Numbered from the stretch's first letter, positions 36,712 to 49,140 are shown. The stretch: 64,000 nt of DNA from Brachypodius melanocephalos (GCA_013398615.1 VZSR01001479.1:13237847-13301846); one strand, 5' to 3'. A program made the numbers and translations. The notes: generated by a model from the letters alone, not told the origin.

Positions 36712-36751
36712 ACAAAGAATTTTAATATTTTCATCCATTACTTCAAATAAA

Positions 36752-38617
36752 AAGGCCAAATTGTTTCAATATTTTTATAAGTCAAATGATATGGTTTAGA
36801 ACTAGCAGCATTTGATTAATAAAATCAAGGATTTAATACTTTTTTATTAATTTCATTTTTTAACACAATTGATATTTTTTAATACATTTTATGCAAACCT
36901 TAAGTATGTTTTAGCTTACTGCAAAATAAGAAGAAATGTGTTACATATAAAGTGCATGTCATTTGCTTGTGCATTGGGAGGTACATGTTATTTTATAGCA
37001 ATTTTGAGTGATTTTTCTGTCAGTTTGTATTCCTTTTAAATGCGACATACAGAAACCCTCACTTAGAACAACTCCCTTAGGGCTCACTCCAGGATGTCAG
37101 TAGTGTGAGCAAGAGGTGCTGTGCACAACAAGAATAGGTCATAAAAATGTAAACACTTCATCACTTACATGGGTGGTTCTCCATTTCTTTGAAATCCTGG
37201 ACGTGTAATTAGGTGGGATTTTTTAGTATTAGTATTATGACACAGGTATGGACATACTTGTGTTCTTACGTATAGGTTTTGGAATTTTTGGTTTTGTTTT
37301 GTAAGTTTTTTACTTTATCCCAGTCCACCAGACAATATGCTACCTGGCTTTGACCAGAAGTTTACTGGGCAAACAGATGTTTATTTGCACTGCATATTAT
37401 CAAAAACTAGGGATTGCAGCAAGCTATATATAGCTGAAAATGCAATATTAACATAATTGTTTGGGCTAAGAAAATGCGAATTATTTAGCCAGCAAATAAT
37501 TCATGTGCATCCTTTTGATCTTGGCCACACTGCAATATAAAAGCTGTTCAGATATACAATTTTGCTTTGTTTTATCCTAAGTCTACTGTGCCACAAATAG
37601 AATCCTTGCAGACTATCACTGCCACTGGCATTCCTGCTCTTGGATTTCTGTTAAAAATGTTGAGGCAGTAAATTAGCTAAAATACTATAGCCATTAAAAA
37701 AGGATATGACCTGAGACTTCCATGTTTTACTGGCATTCTTCATTCTAGAGTATTTTAAATTATCAATCTGAATTACAGGCTGAGTGACCCAAAGCCAGTT
37801 GCTGAGCTTATTTAATAGGGAATATTTTTTGATTTTTTTTAATTTTAAACACAGTAAAAAGTTGAATAGACCAAATTGATAAAAGGTATGAAATCTGTAA
37901 GGTTTGTTTTATCCAGAAGTAGGTGTTCATATTTTATATTAATAACTTTATTGATATAGGTTGGCTCTTTGGGCTTCTTCAGTAGTAGCACACTGTGAGT
38001 TTAGCCCCTTGGGTATCATCTGTCTCTTTGTCATGTGTGTGTAAAACACCTGGTGTAGGCACTGATTAATTTTTGAAGTGCCTTGGTGGTGTTGCAAGGA
38101 GAAATTAAAAAAATTTTTGTAACAGCCATGTTTTGGTAATTGGTAAGATATCTACCATCCACATCACAAATATCTCTATTTCTTTAAGGAAAAATATTTA
38201 AGTGCTAGGACTCAGTTAAGGGTTTATATTTAAGATATCAAATCATAGATTTTTCATGAGTTTCTCATTTCTTTCTCATTTTCATATTTAACAGAGCATG
38301 GTATTTTCATACTCTAAACCCATTCTCTTGACCAGCTGTTAGTGAGAGTGTAAGTTGTTTACAGCAACACACGACTACATTAAGTTTGTTGTGGTAACAC
38401 TGTTTAATACCCTAGAATATGGCTGTATGGACTTCATAATGACTGTATTAGTCTATTTACTTGTTTCTCATATTGAGACCTTCAGTCATTGATGTTATCC
38501 TTCTATGTTTTTCTGATGTACTATATACTTTTTTGTAAAGGTTGCTCAGAACTGCATGTAGCTGTCAAGATGTGAGCTCTTTGCAGGTTTATATAGTGAC
38601 ATAAAGCTACTTCTCTC
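36752..38617. other. Non-coding DNA, nothing recognised
   Basis: Very AT-rich sequence up to the assembly gap. No open frame above 60 codons and no recognised repeats. Confidence 0.55.
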
Positions 38618-38678
38618 NNNNNNNNNNNNNNNNNNNNNNNNNNNNNNNNNNNNNNNNNNNNNNNNNNNNNNNNNNNNN
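38618..38678. other. Assembly gap (61 N)
   Basis: Sixty-one unknown bases. The left flank ends in 'cttctctc' and the right flank begins 'tcttc', so a pyrimidine simple repeat may have broken the assembly. The true gap length may differ. Confidence 0.99.
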
Positions 38679-39258
38679 TCTTCAGTGTTCTATCAAGTAT
38701 TTCACAGAACTTTTAATCTCCTGATCATGCAATGGCCAGCTCTGTGCCAATTGCTTTGTGAATTTAGGACTGTCCTTGCTTTATGGATTGCTTTTGTCTG
38801 CATTGTATTTTTGGCTTTCATTTTTGTGTCCCATTAATATTTCAGTTTCACCACTCCCCTTTAGTTTTTTAACTATTTTTCACTTGAGTGTTGTGTTTAT
38901 TACCATGTGTAACCTGGTTACACCTGCATTTTCAACAAATTTTCCAATGTCCTGGGACAGACTCTTTAAGTAATAGGTTCACTTCCTATCACTCTGCAAA
39001 CTTATATTTAATTCTGTATTTTGTATCTTGTATCTTAATAACACTTCTTTGTCTTTTGTTCTACATGAGAACTGCAGTTTTTATTTCAGAGGTATCATTT
39101 GGAAAGACAGCTGGGTTATATCAACTGAAATTCTCCTATTTCCAGGCTTCTTGTCTCCAACAAAGATTTGTGAGGCAGGACTTTCTTTGCAGGAGAGTGC
39201 TGGTTCTTTCCTAATGTCCTAGTTAGGCACTTGTAAAGACAGTATATAAAGACACATT

Positions 39259-39273
39259 AAAAAAAAAAAAAAA
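39259..39273 (+). repeat. A15 run
   Basis: Fifteen A, preceded by GACACATT. Possibly the tail of an unrecognised retroposed segment, or simple sequence. Confidence 0.8.
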
Positions 39274-40750
39274 CCTGAAGTGAAAGGTTACACACTTTGG
39301 TTCCACTGTTTGATTCTTGCATTCCTTTAGCACTCCTGAGTGAATTCCGTTTGATTCTTGGGACTTGTTACTCTTGGTATTGCCTGTGATTCTGCAGCTG
39401 CTTCCGAGAGTTTTTTCATATATTCTTGTTTACTAATGGCTTTCTATACTGCTTGTCTGCTGCTGTTGCAATCTCTTGGCAAACACCTGCTAAGTTTTCC
39501 TTTTACAATTTTTCCAATTACTTTATTACTTTATTATTCTTTTATAGCTTGTACTCTGGTGTTAGTGTGACCAGTTGTCTTGTCTCTTTACCATCATATG
39601 GTTTCCAGTATGCCTTTCATATCAAAGTTTTAGAAGCCACATTTTGCAAGTTTTTTGTAAACCTCTTAGACCCTCTTTGCTCAAAAAGAGAGTGCAGTTT
39701 CTCTTTTCTTAAAGAGTAATTCAGTTGCCTAAATGGACTGCTCCTCCACTGTTCCACTTCAGTGCAGAACATCCCTTCTACTTGTTTTGGTCAAGGCACC
39801 ACAGCAGAGCTGGTTCTCAAACCAAAATTTTTCTTGTGTGGATAAACATAGACAGCTACTGAGAAGCAGGTATGCCTTTTATCATAAAGTAATCAGTCGT
39901 TTAAGATAGATTCATTAACGCAAGGAAAAATGACTGGATGTTACCTATTTTATGTACAATGCTATTATTTTACCATTAAACTTTTTGGTGGATCCTGATA
40001 TTTTGAGACTGAAGTGTTATAGCTGTAGTGTTCTAAACCAGATAGAGCAATAAAGCATTATGGAAATGTTAATCCATTAATTTTCATATGTTGTGTGAAT
40101 TTAAGGAGATCATGCTTTGGAATTTTTGCTATTGTGGAGATGTAGGTAAGAGTTACATTCAAATTAAATTCTGCACTTGCATTAGCTACATCTAGAGCTA
40201 GGGTTTCACCTGTATTCTGTGTCAATGCATATGTATGTGCAAGAAAGAAAAGACACATCCTGTGTTGCTTCCAGGTTTGTGCTTTTCTACCAAAGTAATA
40301 AAAAAAAATTACAATTTAAGATTCCATTATGAGAAGAATATTATCTTCTTTTCTCTTTATTTCCTGTGTTTTTTTCATAGTTTGTCTTCCCTCTCCCCCC
40401 TTAATTATGGCCAACGATAAGGGAAAAGCATTTTTCTGTGGTTTTGTGTAGTCACATTGTGATTCTTTGTAATAGATGGAAATGAAAAAGGAATTGAGTG
40501 TGTTATTACAAAAGAAAGAGTTCCTGTGTAGGCTTTTATGTAATTTATACTATTTTTGTTCCACAAAATTTCCCATATATTAAATTTTGACTAAGTAGAA
40601 AATGTATGAGGTTTGCCTAATTGTAGAAAATGTTCAAAGGTCCTGCAATATTGAGGCATGTTGTAAGGAGGGCATTTATGTTTATGTTATGTTCAATGAC
40701 CATCACAGCAGTTAAATATGGTATTTTGACATACCTGTTCTAAACTAGGG

Positions 40751-40766
40751 AGCCCAGCTCTGGGCT
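40751..40766. repeat. GC-rich hairpin AGCCCAG-CT-CTGGGCT
   Basis: Seven-base perfect arms around a two-base centre, unusual for its G+C content in AT-rich surroundings. Confidence 0.75.
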
Positions 40767-41269
40767 GAATTTATTTAGTCTGCTCTTCAGAATCATGTGA
40801 ATGAACTACAGTTAGTTGTCAGATCATCCTGGAAAGTCACTATTGATCCTCAGTTTTGAGAGCTTGAAAGGGAAGTGCACAGGGAAAGGGGAGACTCAGG
40901 TGAGCTAACAGTGGGCTAAGCATGTGATGTACAGGTGGGCAAGTACATACAACACATTTCACTGTTTGTAAAAAACTAGTCATGCTTGGCAAAATAAACC
41001 ATCAAAAATAGTTATCTGAAATAATTAGTTTTATTACATGTCTGTATGATGACTATGAGGCATAGCAGCAAATGCAAGTCAAGAAAGTGACCTTCCCAGA
41101 AAATAAGTTTGAAATCCTGTGGTGGACAACCCTGCGGTCTTTGCAGTTGTGAAGAGTTGATTATGCAATTCACATTGCTAGGCAGAATTGGCTTGGCTTA
41201 AAGAAATGAATAGCAAGGAGAACACTTGAGTTAGGTGGAATGCATTTGTCTGACTAAGCAGAAATCTTG

Positions 41270-41287
41270 ATATCTCTACAGAGATAT
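41270..41287. repeat. Inverted repeat ATATCTCT-AC-AGAGATAT
   Basis: Eight-base perfect arms with a two-base centre. No associated gene. Confidence 0.8.
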
Positions 41288-42263
41288 TTGAGAGCTGTGT
41301 AGGACACCTCTGTGGGGTGCAGCATGAAGCCATTTCTGGGGGAGACCCTAAGGTATTTTGTAGTATGGGATCCATTGCTATTTTGAGACTTCATGTCATA
41401 AGGGTCTTGGACTGCCTAGCCCTGACTCAGGTCCTCCCTGGATGGCACTACTAACTTTCCAGGAAAATTTATGAGTTCATAAGCTTTATTTTCTCACTTT
41501 CACCAGCTATGATGTATGTGAGGGCATTTCCTCTTTTCTGAGGTTAAGTTAGCCTGTTTGATAAGAGCCTGTTGACTGTGCTCTGTCTTTTAAGAGAAGG
41601 GAGCTTCCAAAGAAAATGGGGATAGAGCATTGTTAGAAGTATAAACAGGCACTGCTCACTTCAGTCTTAGCTGTGTGAGAAAGAGCTGAAATCAGTTTTG
41701 AGTTGGCATTTCTGGCTTGTGTCCACAGACAGGTGAAAGCGCATGAGAAAAGTGTGGTTGTTACTCAGTGCACCATTGGATGATTTCTGGAGAAGGCGAT
41801 GGTGTTGCTTTTTTATCTCTTGTCTGAGGAGCAGAATTCTGCATTTTGCTGATCAGTGAGAAAAGCAGAACAGACGTCCTCATTTCAGCACCTTTTCTAA
41901 AGAACACTGTTCTGTTATAATACCTTAATCAAATAAAAAAAGAAAGGTGTATCTCATGGCTTGCCTAGGAGTTAATAGAATTGATGAGATTAATTTCATA
42001 ATGAAAGGATGATGTTTGTCTTAAAACATGATCATAAAGTTATGCTAATTTGGTTTTAATGGAAGTGATTTTTATTTTAATAATCATCTACATGCTGTCA
42101 GTTGACTTTAGGTTTTTGGGTTTTTTTGGGGGGAAGTGTTTTTCTCTCACTTGGTCAGGGCATGTGTTTATTTGCATTACTCTTTTAAATTTGTTGTATA
42201 TAAGTCTTCATTATAATCACTATGTAACATACTTTGAAGAAATGATCCTGCTATTTTCAGAAA

Positions 42264-42336
42264 TTCTTGATAAACACATTATAGTTAATAAAGGTTATTT
42301 CTTGAAAAACACATTATAGTTATTAAAGGTTATTTC
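42264..42336. repeat. 35-bp tandem duplication, about 2.1 copies
   Basis: Copy 1 spans 42264-42298 and copy 2 spans 42299-42333, both starting TTCTTGA and containing AACACATTATAGTTA and TAAAGGTTAT. A third partial copy begins with TTC. The copies differ at two positions by eye (T/A at unit position 8, A/T at position 24). The high identity suggests a fairly recent slippage or duplication event. Confidence 0.9.
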
Positions 42337-43033
42337 CAGAATGACTATTATGATATCAGGAATCTGGTTCTCCACAAGTGCTTTAATTATAAACATTACT
42401 AACATTGATGATCTTGTGTTTGATGCCATCATGAAAGATACAGTGGGGTCCCTTTTGTAACCTGAAAGACCTCAGAAGGAAGGAGATTTGTTTGGTTTTT
42501 TTCTTTTAACAACAACATAATATAATTAAATGTAAGAATGCGTATCCTCAGCTGTCCTGTTGCATTGTTTAATTTCTGATATTTACCCCTTAGCTACCTC
42601 GAATATGCTCAGATGAAATACCCCCAGTTTGTGCAAAGATCTTGCAAATGGGACTGTAGTGTCGCAACACTCAGTAGCTCAGAAAACAAATGGAGAGGTT
42701 TTGCTGTGTAGAACAATTAATGGGAATGTAAGGAGTGATAGAGAATACTTGGGGAAATGCACTGTGACTGGCATTTTTGCTTTGAGTATTTTGGTTTGAA
42801 TATTTTCATATACAATGGTATTTTTCCTATGTGTCATAATTTTATTGAGAGTATAATATGAAGGAGTATGAAAAACGTATAAATGTATTAAACAGTTAGG
42901 CTAATTAAGTTGTCTGTGGTTTAAATCAGCTGGCTGAAAGCTTGTAAACGTTATTATCTGAATCAGAGAACCCAGTGGATATAATTGTTAGGCAATTAAA
43001 TATTTATCCTTCTGCCGGTTTAGTGAGTTGAAT

Positions 43034-43055
43034 TGGGTTATTGGCCAATAACCCA
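43034..43055. promoter_or_regulatory. 22-bp perfect palindrome with back-to-back CCAAT boxes
   Basis: The core GGGTTATTGGCCAATAACCC (43035-43054) is its own reverse complement, and one more base pair on each side extends the symmetry to 22 bp. Its centre is ATTGGCCAAT, two CCAAT boxes in opposite orientation. CCAAT is the site of the NF-Y factor, and TTGGC/GCCAA is a half-site for NF-I proteins. The symmetry and motifs are visible directly. A regulatory role is inference, as no promoter or transcript start is identifiable nearby. Confidence 0.55.
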
Positions 43056-43521
43056 GCACTAGCTGAGATAAAGTGTTTAAATGCAGAAAAAATCTAAAAA
43101 GCTGGCTTAAAATATTTTTTCTCAGAAGGTAGCTTTTCCATTTTTTGTGACCATTTGCATTGTTCCCTTAACTGTCCTACAGAGGAGATCTGATAATGCT
43201 CACCTGTCTTGATGATAGTTGTGCAATTCTTTGGCAACTTTCTCCTTCAAAAGTAATTAATAAAATTTTTGAATACTTTTTAAACCAATACAAAATCATA
43301 CAATAAAAATGGATCACTGTATTATTTACATGGCTGTAAAATATGTTCCCATGCTGAAGATGAACTTTCCTTAGTGAAAATCAGAAATATGTGTGCCAGT
43401 TTGACTCCTGGCCCTGCACTCTCACACTGTGCTCTAGTGAACAAGATGGCATTTTTTTCACTGTTTTCCTGCAGTAACCAGTAGGGACTCTTAGAGTTTA
43501 CCACAGGTGTATATATTCATG

Positions 43522-43576
43522 TAACATTATTCAAATATTTGAATATTTAAATTATTTAACATTATTCTAAATATTT
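43522..43576. repeat. Interrupted direct repeat around an 18-bp palindrome
   Basis: TAACATTATTCAAATATTT at 43522-43540 recurs with one inserted T at 43557-43576. Within this, TATTCAAATATTTGAATA at 43528-43545 is a perfect 18-bp palindrome. This is AT-rich and could be a local duplication. Confidence 0.75.
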
Positions 43577-43594
43577 TGAGTTTAAATTTTGGTG

Positions 43595-43644
43595 TGGTTT
43601 TTTTTGGGGGGGGGGCTTTGTTTTTTTTTTTGTTTTTGTTTTTG
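43595..43644 (+). repeat. T-run / G10 / T-run low-complexity tract
   Basis: Eight T, ten consecutive G (43606-43615), CTTTG, then eleven T and further T/G. The G10 run is the longest homopolymer of G I noticed. Confidence 0.85.
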
Positions 43645-44599
43645 CAAATGAAGCAGAGAAAAACCTGTTATTTAAAAAATGTGTGTACTTATGATTAAGT
43701 AATTAAAAAGTTATATGAAATGTGTTACAGAATAGCATTTCGCTTTGGGCTGTTACAGTATGCTCTGTGTGACAGACTTATTAAGCCACTACACAGTTTA
43801 TTGTCACCAGAAACTGAACTGTCTTAGACTGTCTTTGACTGACAACCAATTGCAAGTATCACAAAGCTGCTGAGGAGGGAGCAAACCATTATTTTATCTC
43901 TCACTGCAAATATGGCTATAAATTGCACTGAAGGGAAGCTGTGTTCTTTTTCTCCAAAAACTTATGGTCTGAAATTGTGCTTCAGTTGCATCAATTGTAC
44001 TCTCTTACATAAATGTGCATTGGTTTACAGGTGTAATTTGCATTTGATCTGAGTTAGGAAACCATCTTCTTCATCTCCAGAGGTATTTATTCCTCTAGAT
44101 AAAGCACTTGAGAAATAATGCAGAATTTTCTTCAAATCCCGAAGTATTTTATAACATTCCCAGCTGAAGTTTTTGTAGCTTCCTTTGTAAAAGAAGAGTG
44201 TTCACAACACTAATGTGATGAAAAATTAAGTCTTATATTTTGTTAAACTTTAATACTCTGAGACTACTAGGCTATAGTCTATTAAAAGAGACTATTAAAG
44301 TAGATTTTTAAATATTGCATGTACTGGACATTATATTGAGAAATTATTCTGTTAAGTTATATTTATCTTGCTTAAATGACTTTTCTTTCTGATCAATCAA
44401 AATAAGTTTTTATTACCCATATATTATTCTAATTTATCTTTAGTTGTACCACTGTGTGTTGTTCCAGGGTTTGGGCTATATCCAACAATTAGTCAGAGCT
44501 TAGATGAAATACAGAAATAGGATGAATTTTTTTTTTTAACACAATATATGTAGAATCTTCCATTAAAATCAGGATCACATTAGATTGCTGCATCTTAAA

Positions 44600-44710
44600 T
44601 TGCAACTAAAATTTAATTAAATTATTAAATTTATAATTAGTTTGTCAGTCATAAATTCAATTTGTCGATATAATATCATAATAATTTTTAATTTTGGTGT
44701 GATGGTAATT
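44600..44710. other. Extremely AT-rich block
   Basis: Nearly all A and T over about 110 bases, including the perfect palindrome AATTTAATTAAATT at 44610-44623. Sequences like this are often easily unpaired and are candidates for matrix-attachment DNA, but nothing here proves that role. Confidence 0.5.
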
Positions 44711-45922
44711 TGTTGATCATGATGGTGTATCGATGTATTTACTGAGAAAGTGTTCTTGGTCATGAAGGTTGGTAGTAGCATTCCCTCTGGTATCTAATCA
44801 CATGTGCATAAGCAGCTCCTTTCTTGTTAATTCATCAGGCAAGGCACACTACATATTTCTCTGTTATGTCTATCAAACAGATTGTCCTCAATGTAACTGG
44901 GTTTAGCAACTGAAAGGCTTCATGGAGCCCTGTGTTGTTGTCTATATGTATATGGAGAAAATTACAATATGGAGGTAATTTGGGAAATTTCAACTGTTTC
45001 AGCAGTACAGATCTAGAAATTGAACAGGTTGGAGATACAATATTCCAGTGCACTGCTGCATATATAATGTATGTGCAGCATATGCTGAGGTCTTTTTCAA
45101 AACATTTACATTAAACCTGTCAGGTATTTATGAATAGCAAAAATTAATTTCCCCCGGTTCTGTCATCAGTTAGAGAAATGGATTTCAGCACAGAAGACTG
45201 TCAGTGTTTCCTGCATACCAGAACAGCTCCCTTCAATGTCAGAGAATTACACCAGGTGGCCTGCTAAGAGTCAGCTTAATGTGATTCCAAATGATAGGGT
45301 AGAGAATGTGAGGGAAATTAAAATAGTATCATACTTATGATTTAAAAGGAAGTTAATTACAAGGGCTTGTTAATAAACAAAGAAAAATTCAGAATGTATT
45401 ATCTGTTGCAGAGCATATCGGTGGTGAATGTGATACCATAAAAAATAAAATTTAACACTGCATAACTTTACATTGGCTATGAAATTTAATATTTAATTAA
45501 TATGTTGACATGTTTTGCTTATTAATGGATTTTTGTCTTTGGAAAGAATTATTAAAATGGTAGGTTTAGACTTTATATTTTTGAATGCTGTCTGACAATG
45601 CAAATGCAGTTGTAGCCTCTTTATTTCTTGTTTGCTTCTTTCATGCTAATACAAAACCAACTGAATATGGCCCGTGCTTTGAAATTAAAATATTTATTCA
45701 GTTGGTATAAAGTTGAACACCAGTATGTAGGACATACTCATTATTGCCTAGTTTTCCATTATCTGAAAATTGATTATGTAAAATTGCTATGTTAAATGTA
45801 ACTTAACAAGTTAAACCTGAATAATTTGTTTCTGTCTTCCTTGTTTCATAGTTTTCCCAGTGTACTTGCATGTACTACTCCATAACTGCCAGAGATCAGA
45901 ATTCAGAGAATATTAAAATTGG

Positions 45923-45967
45923 TAGGGGGTTTTTTTGTTGGTTTTTTTTTTTTGTTTTGTTTTTTTC
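45923..45967 (+). repeat. T/G-rich tract
   Basis: GGTAGGGGG is followed by T runs of 7, 12 and more, separated by G or GG. It lies about 105 bases upstream of an A/C-rich tract that is roughly complementary. Confidence 0.8.
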
Positions 45968-46069
45968 CTTGAAAGGTAGTTCTTATAACTGGGAAAAGAA
46001 ATGGTGCACTTTGCCTTTATAGACTAAAGAGTGATTAAACATATATGACCTTATTTTTCAGATAAAAAA

Positions 46070-46122
46070 TAGAAAACAAACAAACAAAAACACCAAAAAA
46101 CCCTAACAACCAAACCAAAACT
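46070..46122 (+). repeat. A/C-rich tract
   Basis: Built from AAAC, AACAAAC, ACCAAA and one CCCTAA, with almost no G or T. It is approximately complementary to the T/G tract at 45923-45967, so the pair could form an imperfect long hairpin. Confidence 0.8.
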
Positions 46123-49023
46123 GTAGGCAAGTTACTCCTATTTTCATATATCCTGTCTAGATACAATGAACAAAGGATACATCTGAATGTATACAGCAGT
46201 TAAAGGGCTTTCATTGTATTACAGAATTTCTACCTTACTTTACAAATTGTCAATTGAACAAAGTTCCTTCTTTTTTGAACATGGATCATATTTGGTTCAT
46301 AAAAATATTAATATACATGTTTTGTACAAATTAAACTTGGCAGCTATATCTTCATATTAAAATTGAACCTGTGTGCTCTAACATAAGGGATTTTTTGCCA
46401 CTTAGAGGGAAAAAATGGTTTGGAATTTTATGTATCTTCAATACTTCATGCATCTTAAAAAGGTACAAGAAAATGAGCAAAAAAGCATGAACAAGTATCA
46501 AAGAATATGCCAGAGCAAAATCTATGTCTTCCCTCATATTCACCAAATATAAAAATGAGCCCCACAAAACTTTATGCAGAAAATAGGAAGTGTGGAAGTC
46601 TTTTATGGCTATGATTAATTTTTAAAAATCTGCTTATGAAAATAAAATAATAAAAAGCATTTGTGAATAAATTATTTCACACGAAACACACATTTGAGTT
46701 AATATTGCAAGTAGATGAAATAAGTGTAAAGATGTGTCTTAGTAGACGTCTACTTTTGCAAACCTTTGAAGTTAAATGTATGTTACCAGATATACGTGTT
46801 TTAATAGACATGCCTACTTTATTAAGCCTGTTGTTTCTTAAGTGGCTGCAATCTTTTTACACTTTTCTGCCTTTCAAATGATAATGTCTTCAAGGTAGCA
46901 CTTGCCTTATAAAAGTTTGCTTACTCAACTGAAAACAAGTGAGGTTGCCTGAATATTCCTGGAAGCAACTTGGAAATTTACTTTTGGTTGACTGCTGAGC
47001 TTGAAGAGGGAACGTAGCTATTGCTGTGGAGTTGAGTGGCTAATGTGCTGAAATACAGACCAGAAACTTTTGCCTCAGCTGTATTTATGGCTGGTCTACC
47101 TCAGTGCACAACTCTCTTTGTCCCTTGGAGTTATTGCAGAGCTCTCGTGCTTACTGGGTGTCAGTACAGCTCTGACTGGCTAACCTGAGAAAAGAGAGCC
47201 TTACAGCTATAAAGAGCTGCTTGCTAAATAATCCTCCAAGTATCTCCAGGTCTTCATTAGGTTTTATATCCTATCCTGCATGCCTAATACTGTAACAATC
47301 TGAGGCTGTGGTTCCTCAAGGCTGATCTGATTACGGGTTTGCCACTACCTGGATTTCCATACCCTGCCTCTCACCAATAGTTCATCTCTGTGCCATCTCT
47401 GTGCTGGCTGGATCTTGCCATGAGCCAAATAATTTAAATGGCAGCGAAATGATTTACCTTTTTTGTTTGATTGTTTTGTATTAGTATGGATTTGCTCTTT
47501 GTTAATGAATTGAGTTGGCATACAGTGGGACGAACATGATCAGCTTCATAGGAGTCAGCAGGGAGCAGGAAAGGAGAAAGCTGAAGGATGGGTTGGGAGG
47601 AGAAAGGACCTCCCTTGATAAGTATCAGTGATCTGCCACTACTGCTCATTCACAGTACTGCACCCAGAGAGAGCTATTTCACATTACAACTAAACTGCTC
47701 TGTGAGTTTCTCCTAGAACGTTGTTATCCCTGCTCCTCATACTATCAGCACGTGCCCTCTCTCCCTTCATCCCTACCTGACGTAAACCCAAAGTGAGTAA
47801 GTTCAGGGAACTTCATGTGCAAAAGAATTAATCGTGCAACCACCACCACAAACAGCTTTTGGCTTGCTCTGCCTTAGCAAGTATCTGTGTGGGCAGAAAT
47901 GTCTGTTGGAAAGGAGACAAAACCAGCCCTGCTGTTTGTGTGGGACCACCTTAGATAGAAGCCAGTGATAAAATAAAACTCTGGATATTTTCCGTAATAG
48001 TGATAGTCACTAGACCAAGTCACTAAGATGAATTCCTCAAGAGTGTTCTTGATGGAAGTACGTTCTCTAAGGCAATAGATTTTATTTAGAGTCTTCTGAA
48101 AATATTAAAATAATTTTCCTGTCAGGAATCTATTCTAGATGTTTCCTATTTTTTTTCTTGAGACAATACTCAGAATTGCAGGACAGAGAAAGTAAAAACT
48201 TGGCTCTTTTAGCATCAAAATGTACATATGTGTCATAGAAGCTACAGCTGTGTTCAACAGTTTATGGTTAACTTATTTAAGATTTGTTTCTGACTTTAAA
48301 TTTTATGTAGTTAATGAAGTAATTAATTTTTGAATGGATTTACATTGGCATCCTATTTGGATTTTAAGCAATTCCAAATGCAATATATTGTTTGTGTATA
48401 TAAGTGCCTTCTTTTGGAATTATTTATCCATTAATAACTGTATCTTAGGTTCTCAAGCAGTTTCTTTATAATTTTAAATCATCACTGTTTATGGGTTTTT
48501 TTAAAATTGTGGTTTGGTGAAACCATTAATTTTCAAGTCTATTATTTGTAATTACCATCTTTTATTGAGTTCTTGTGTCCTATATAAACATCAAATGGTA
48601 TATTTAGATTTGTGATTTGATTTCTGATTTTCTGAAAGAGAATATACAATGCAGCTAATACACTATACAGGGATATTATCTAGGAACACTTTTCTCTTTA
48701 CAGACATCCTAATTACTGTTCAGTTATTCAAAGCAAACATTAACTGGAGGTTTCTCTTTATGGAGATTCTCTTAATAGTGTCCTGGATATTGAAAAATTG
48801 CCTATTTTAGCTTTACAATAACAACAAAAATTGTAACATATTAGAAAAAATCATGTATGGCTGAGTTGAAGTGGTTTCAAATTATTGAAAAGGCATTTGA
48901 CTATTTATTCATTAATTTTAAAACACTCTCTTTGGCCAAGGTGGTCAAATCAACATTAAGAAAAGATAGTATTTGATATTAGTTGATGAGAACTTGGTCT
49001 AGTTTAGAATATGGTGTAGTTAT

Positions 49024-49049
49024 AGTATAGTATAGAATTATACTATACT
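49024..49049. repeat. Hairpin within an AGTAT-type pentanucleotide repeat
   Basis: AGTATAGTATA (49024-49034), loop GAAT, then the exact complement TATACTATACT (49039-49049). Further TAGTATGGTATAGTATAG units follow to about 49065. Confidence 0.85.
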
Positions 49050-49140
49050 TAGTATGGTATAGTATAGAATTTGGTATAATTTCCTCCATCCAAATCAGTG
49101 TTCAATTTTCGAGTGGACTTTACTGCTTTCCATGTTGCAT

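Larger units (their letters stand above)
38679..42263. other. Non-coding, T-rich DNA
   Basis: From 38.75 to 39.72 kb, several overlapping plus-strand frames (71-108 codons) encode mostly F, L, S and Y. This follows from T-rich composition and I reject them as genes. An A15 run lies at 39259-39273 and a GC-rich hairpin at 40751. No gene or named repeat was found. Confidence 0.5.
42337..49140. other. Non-coding DNA, candidate regulatory and structural motifs only
   Basis: No gene is recognised. The stretch contains the CCAAT palindrome at 43034, poly(T/G) and poly(A/C) tracts, an extremely AT-rich block at about 44600-44710, and GC-richer patches at about 47000-47420 and 47520-47950 for which I recognise no family. 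The (TATAG)n-like hairpin at 49024 is listed separately. Confidence 0.5.

Noticed and set aside
38390..38410. 'ggtaacactgtttaatac' as a miR-200/141-like microRNA
   Set aside because: The match stops after TAACACTGT and no hairpin partner is evident nearby.
38758..39719. Cluster of overlapping hydrophobic plus-strand frames, possibly a membrane protein
   Set aside because: The F/L/S/Y-rich translations in two frames at once are the signature of T-rich DNA, and the frames interrupt each other.
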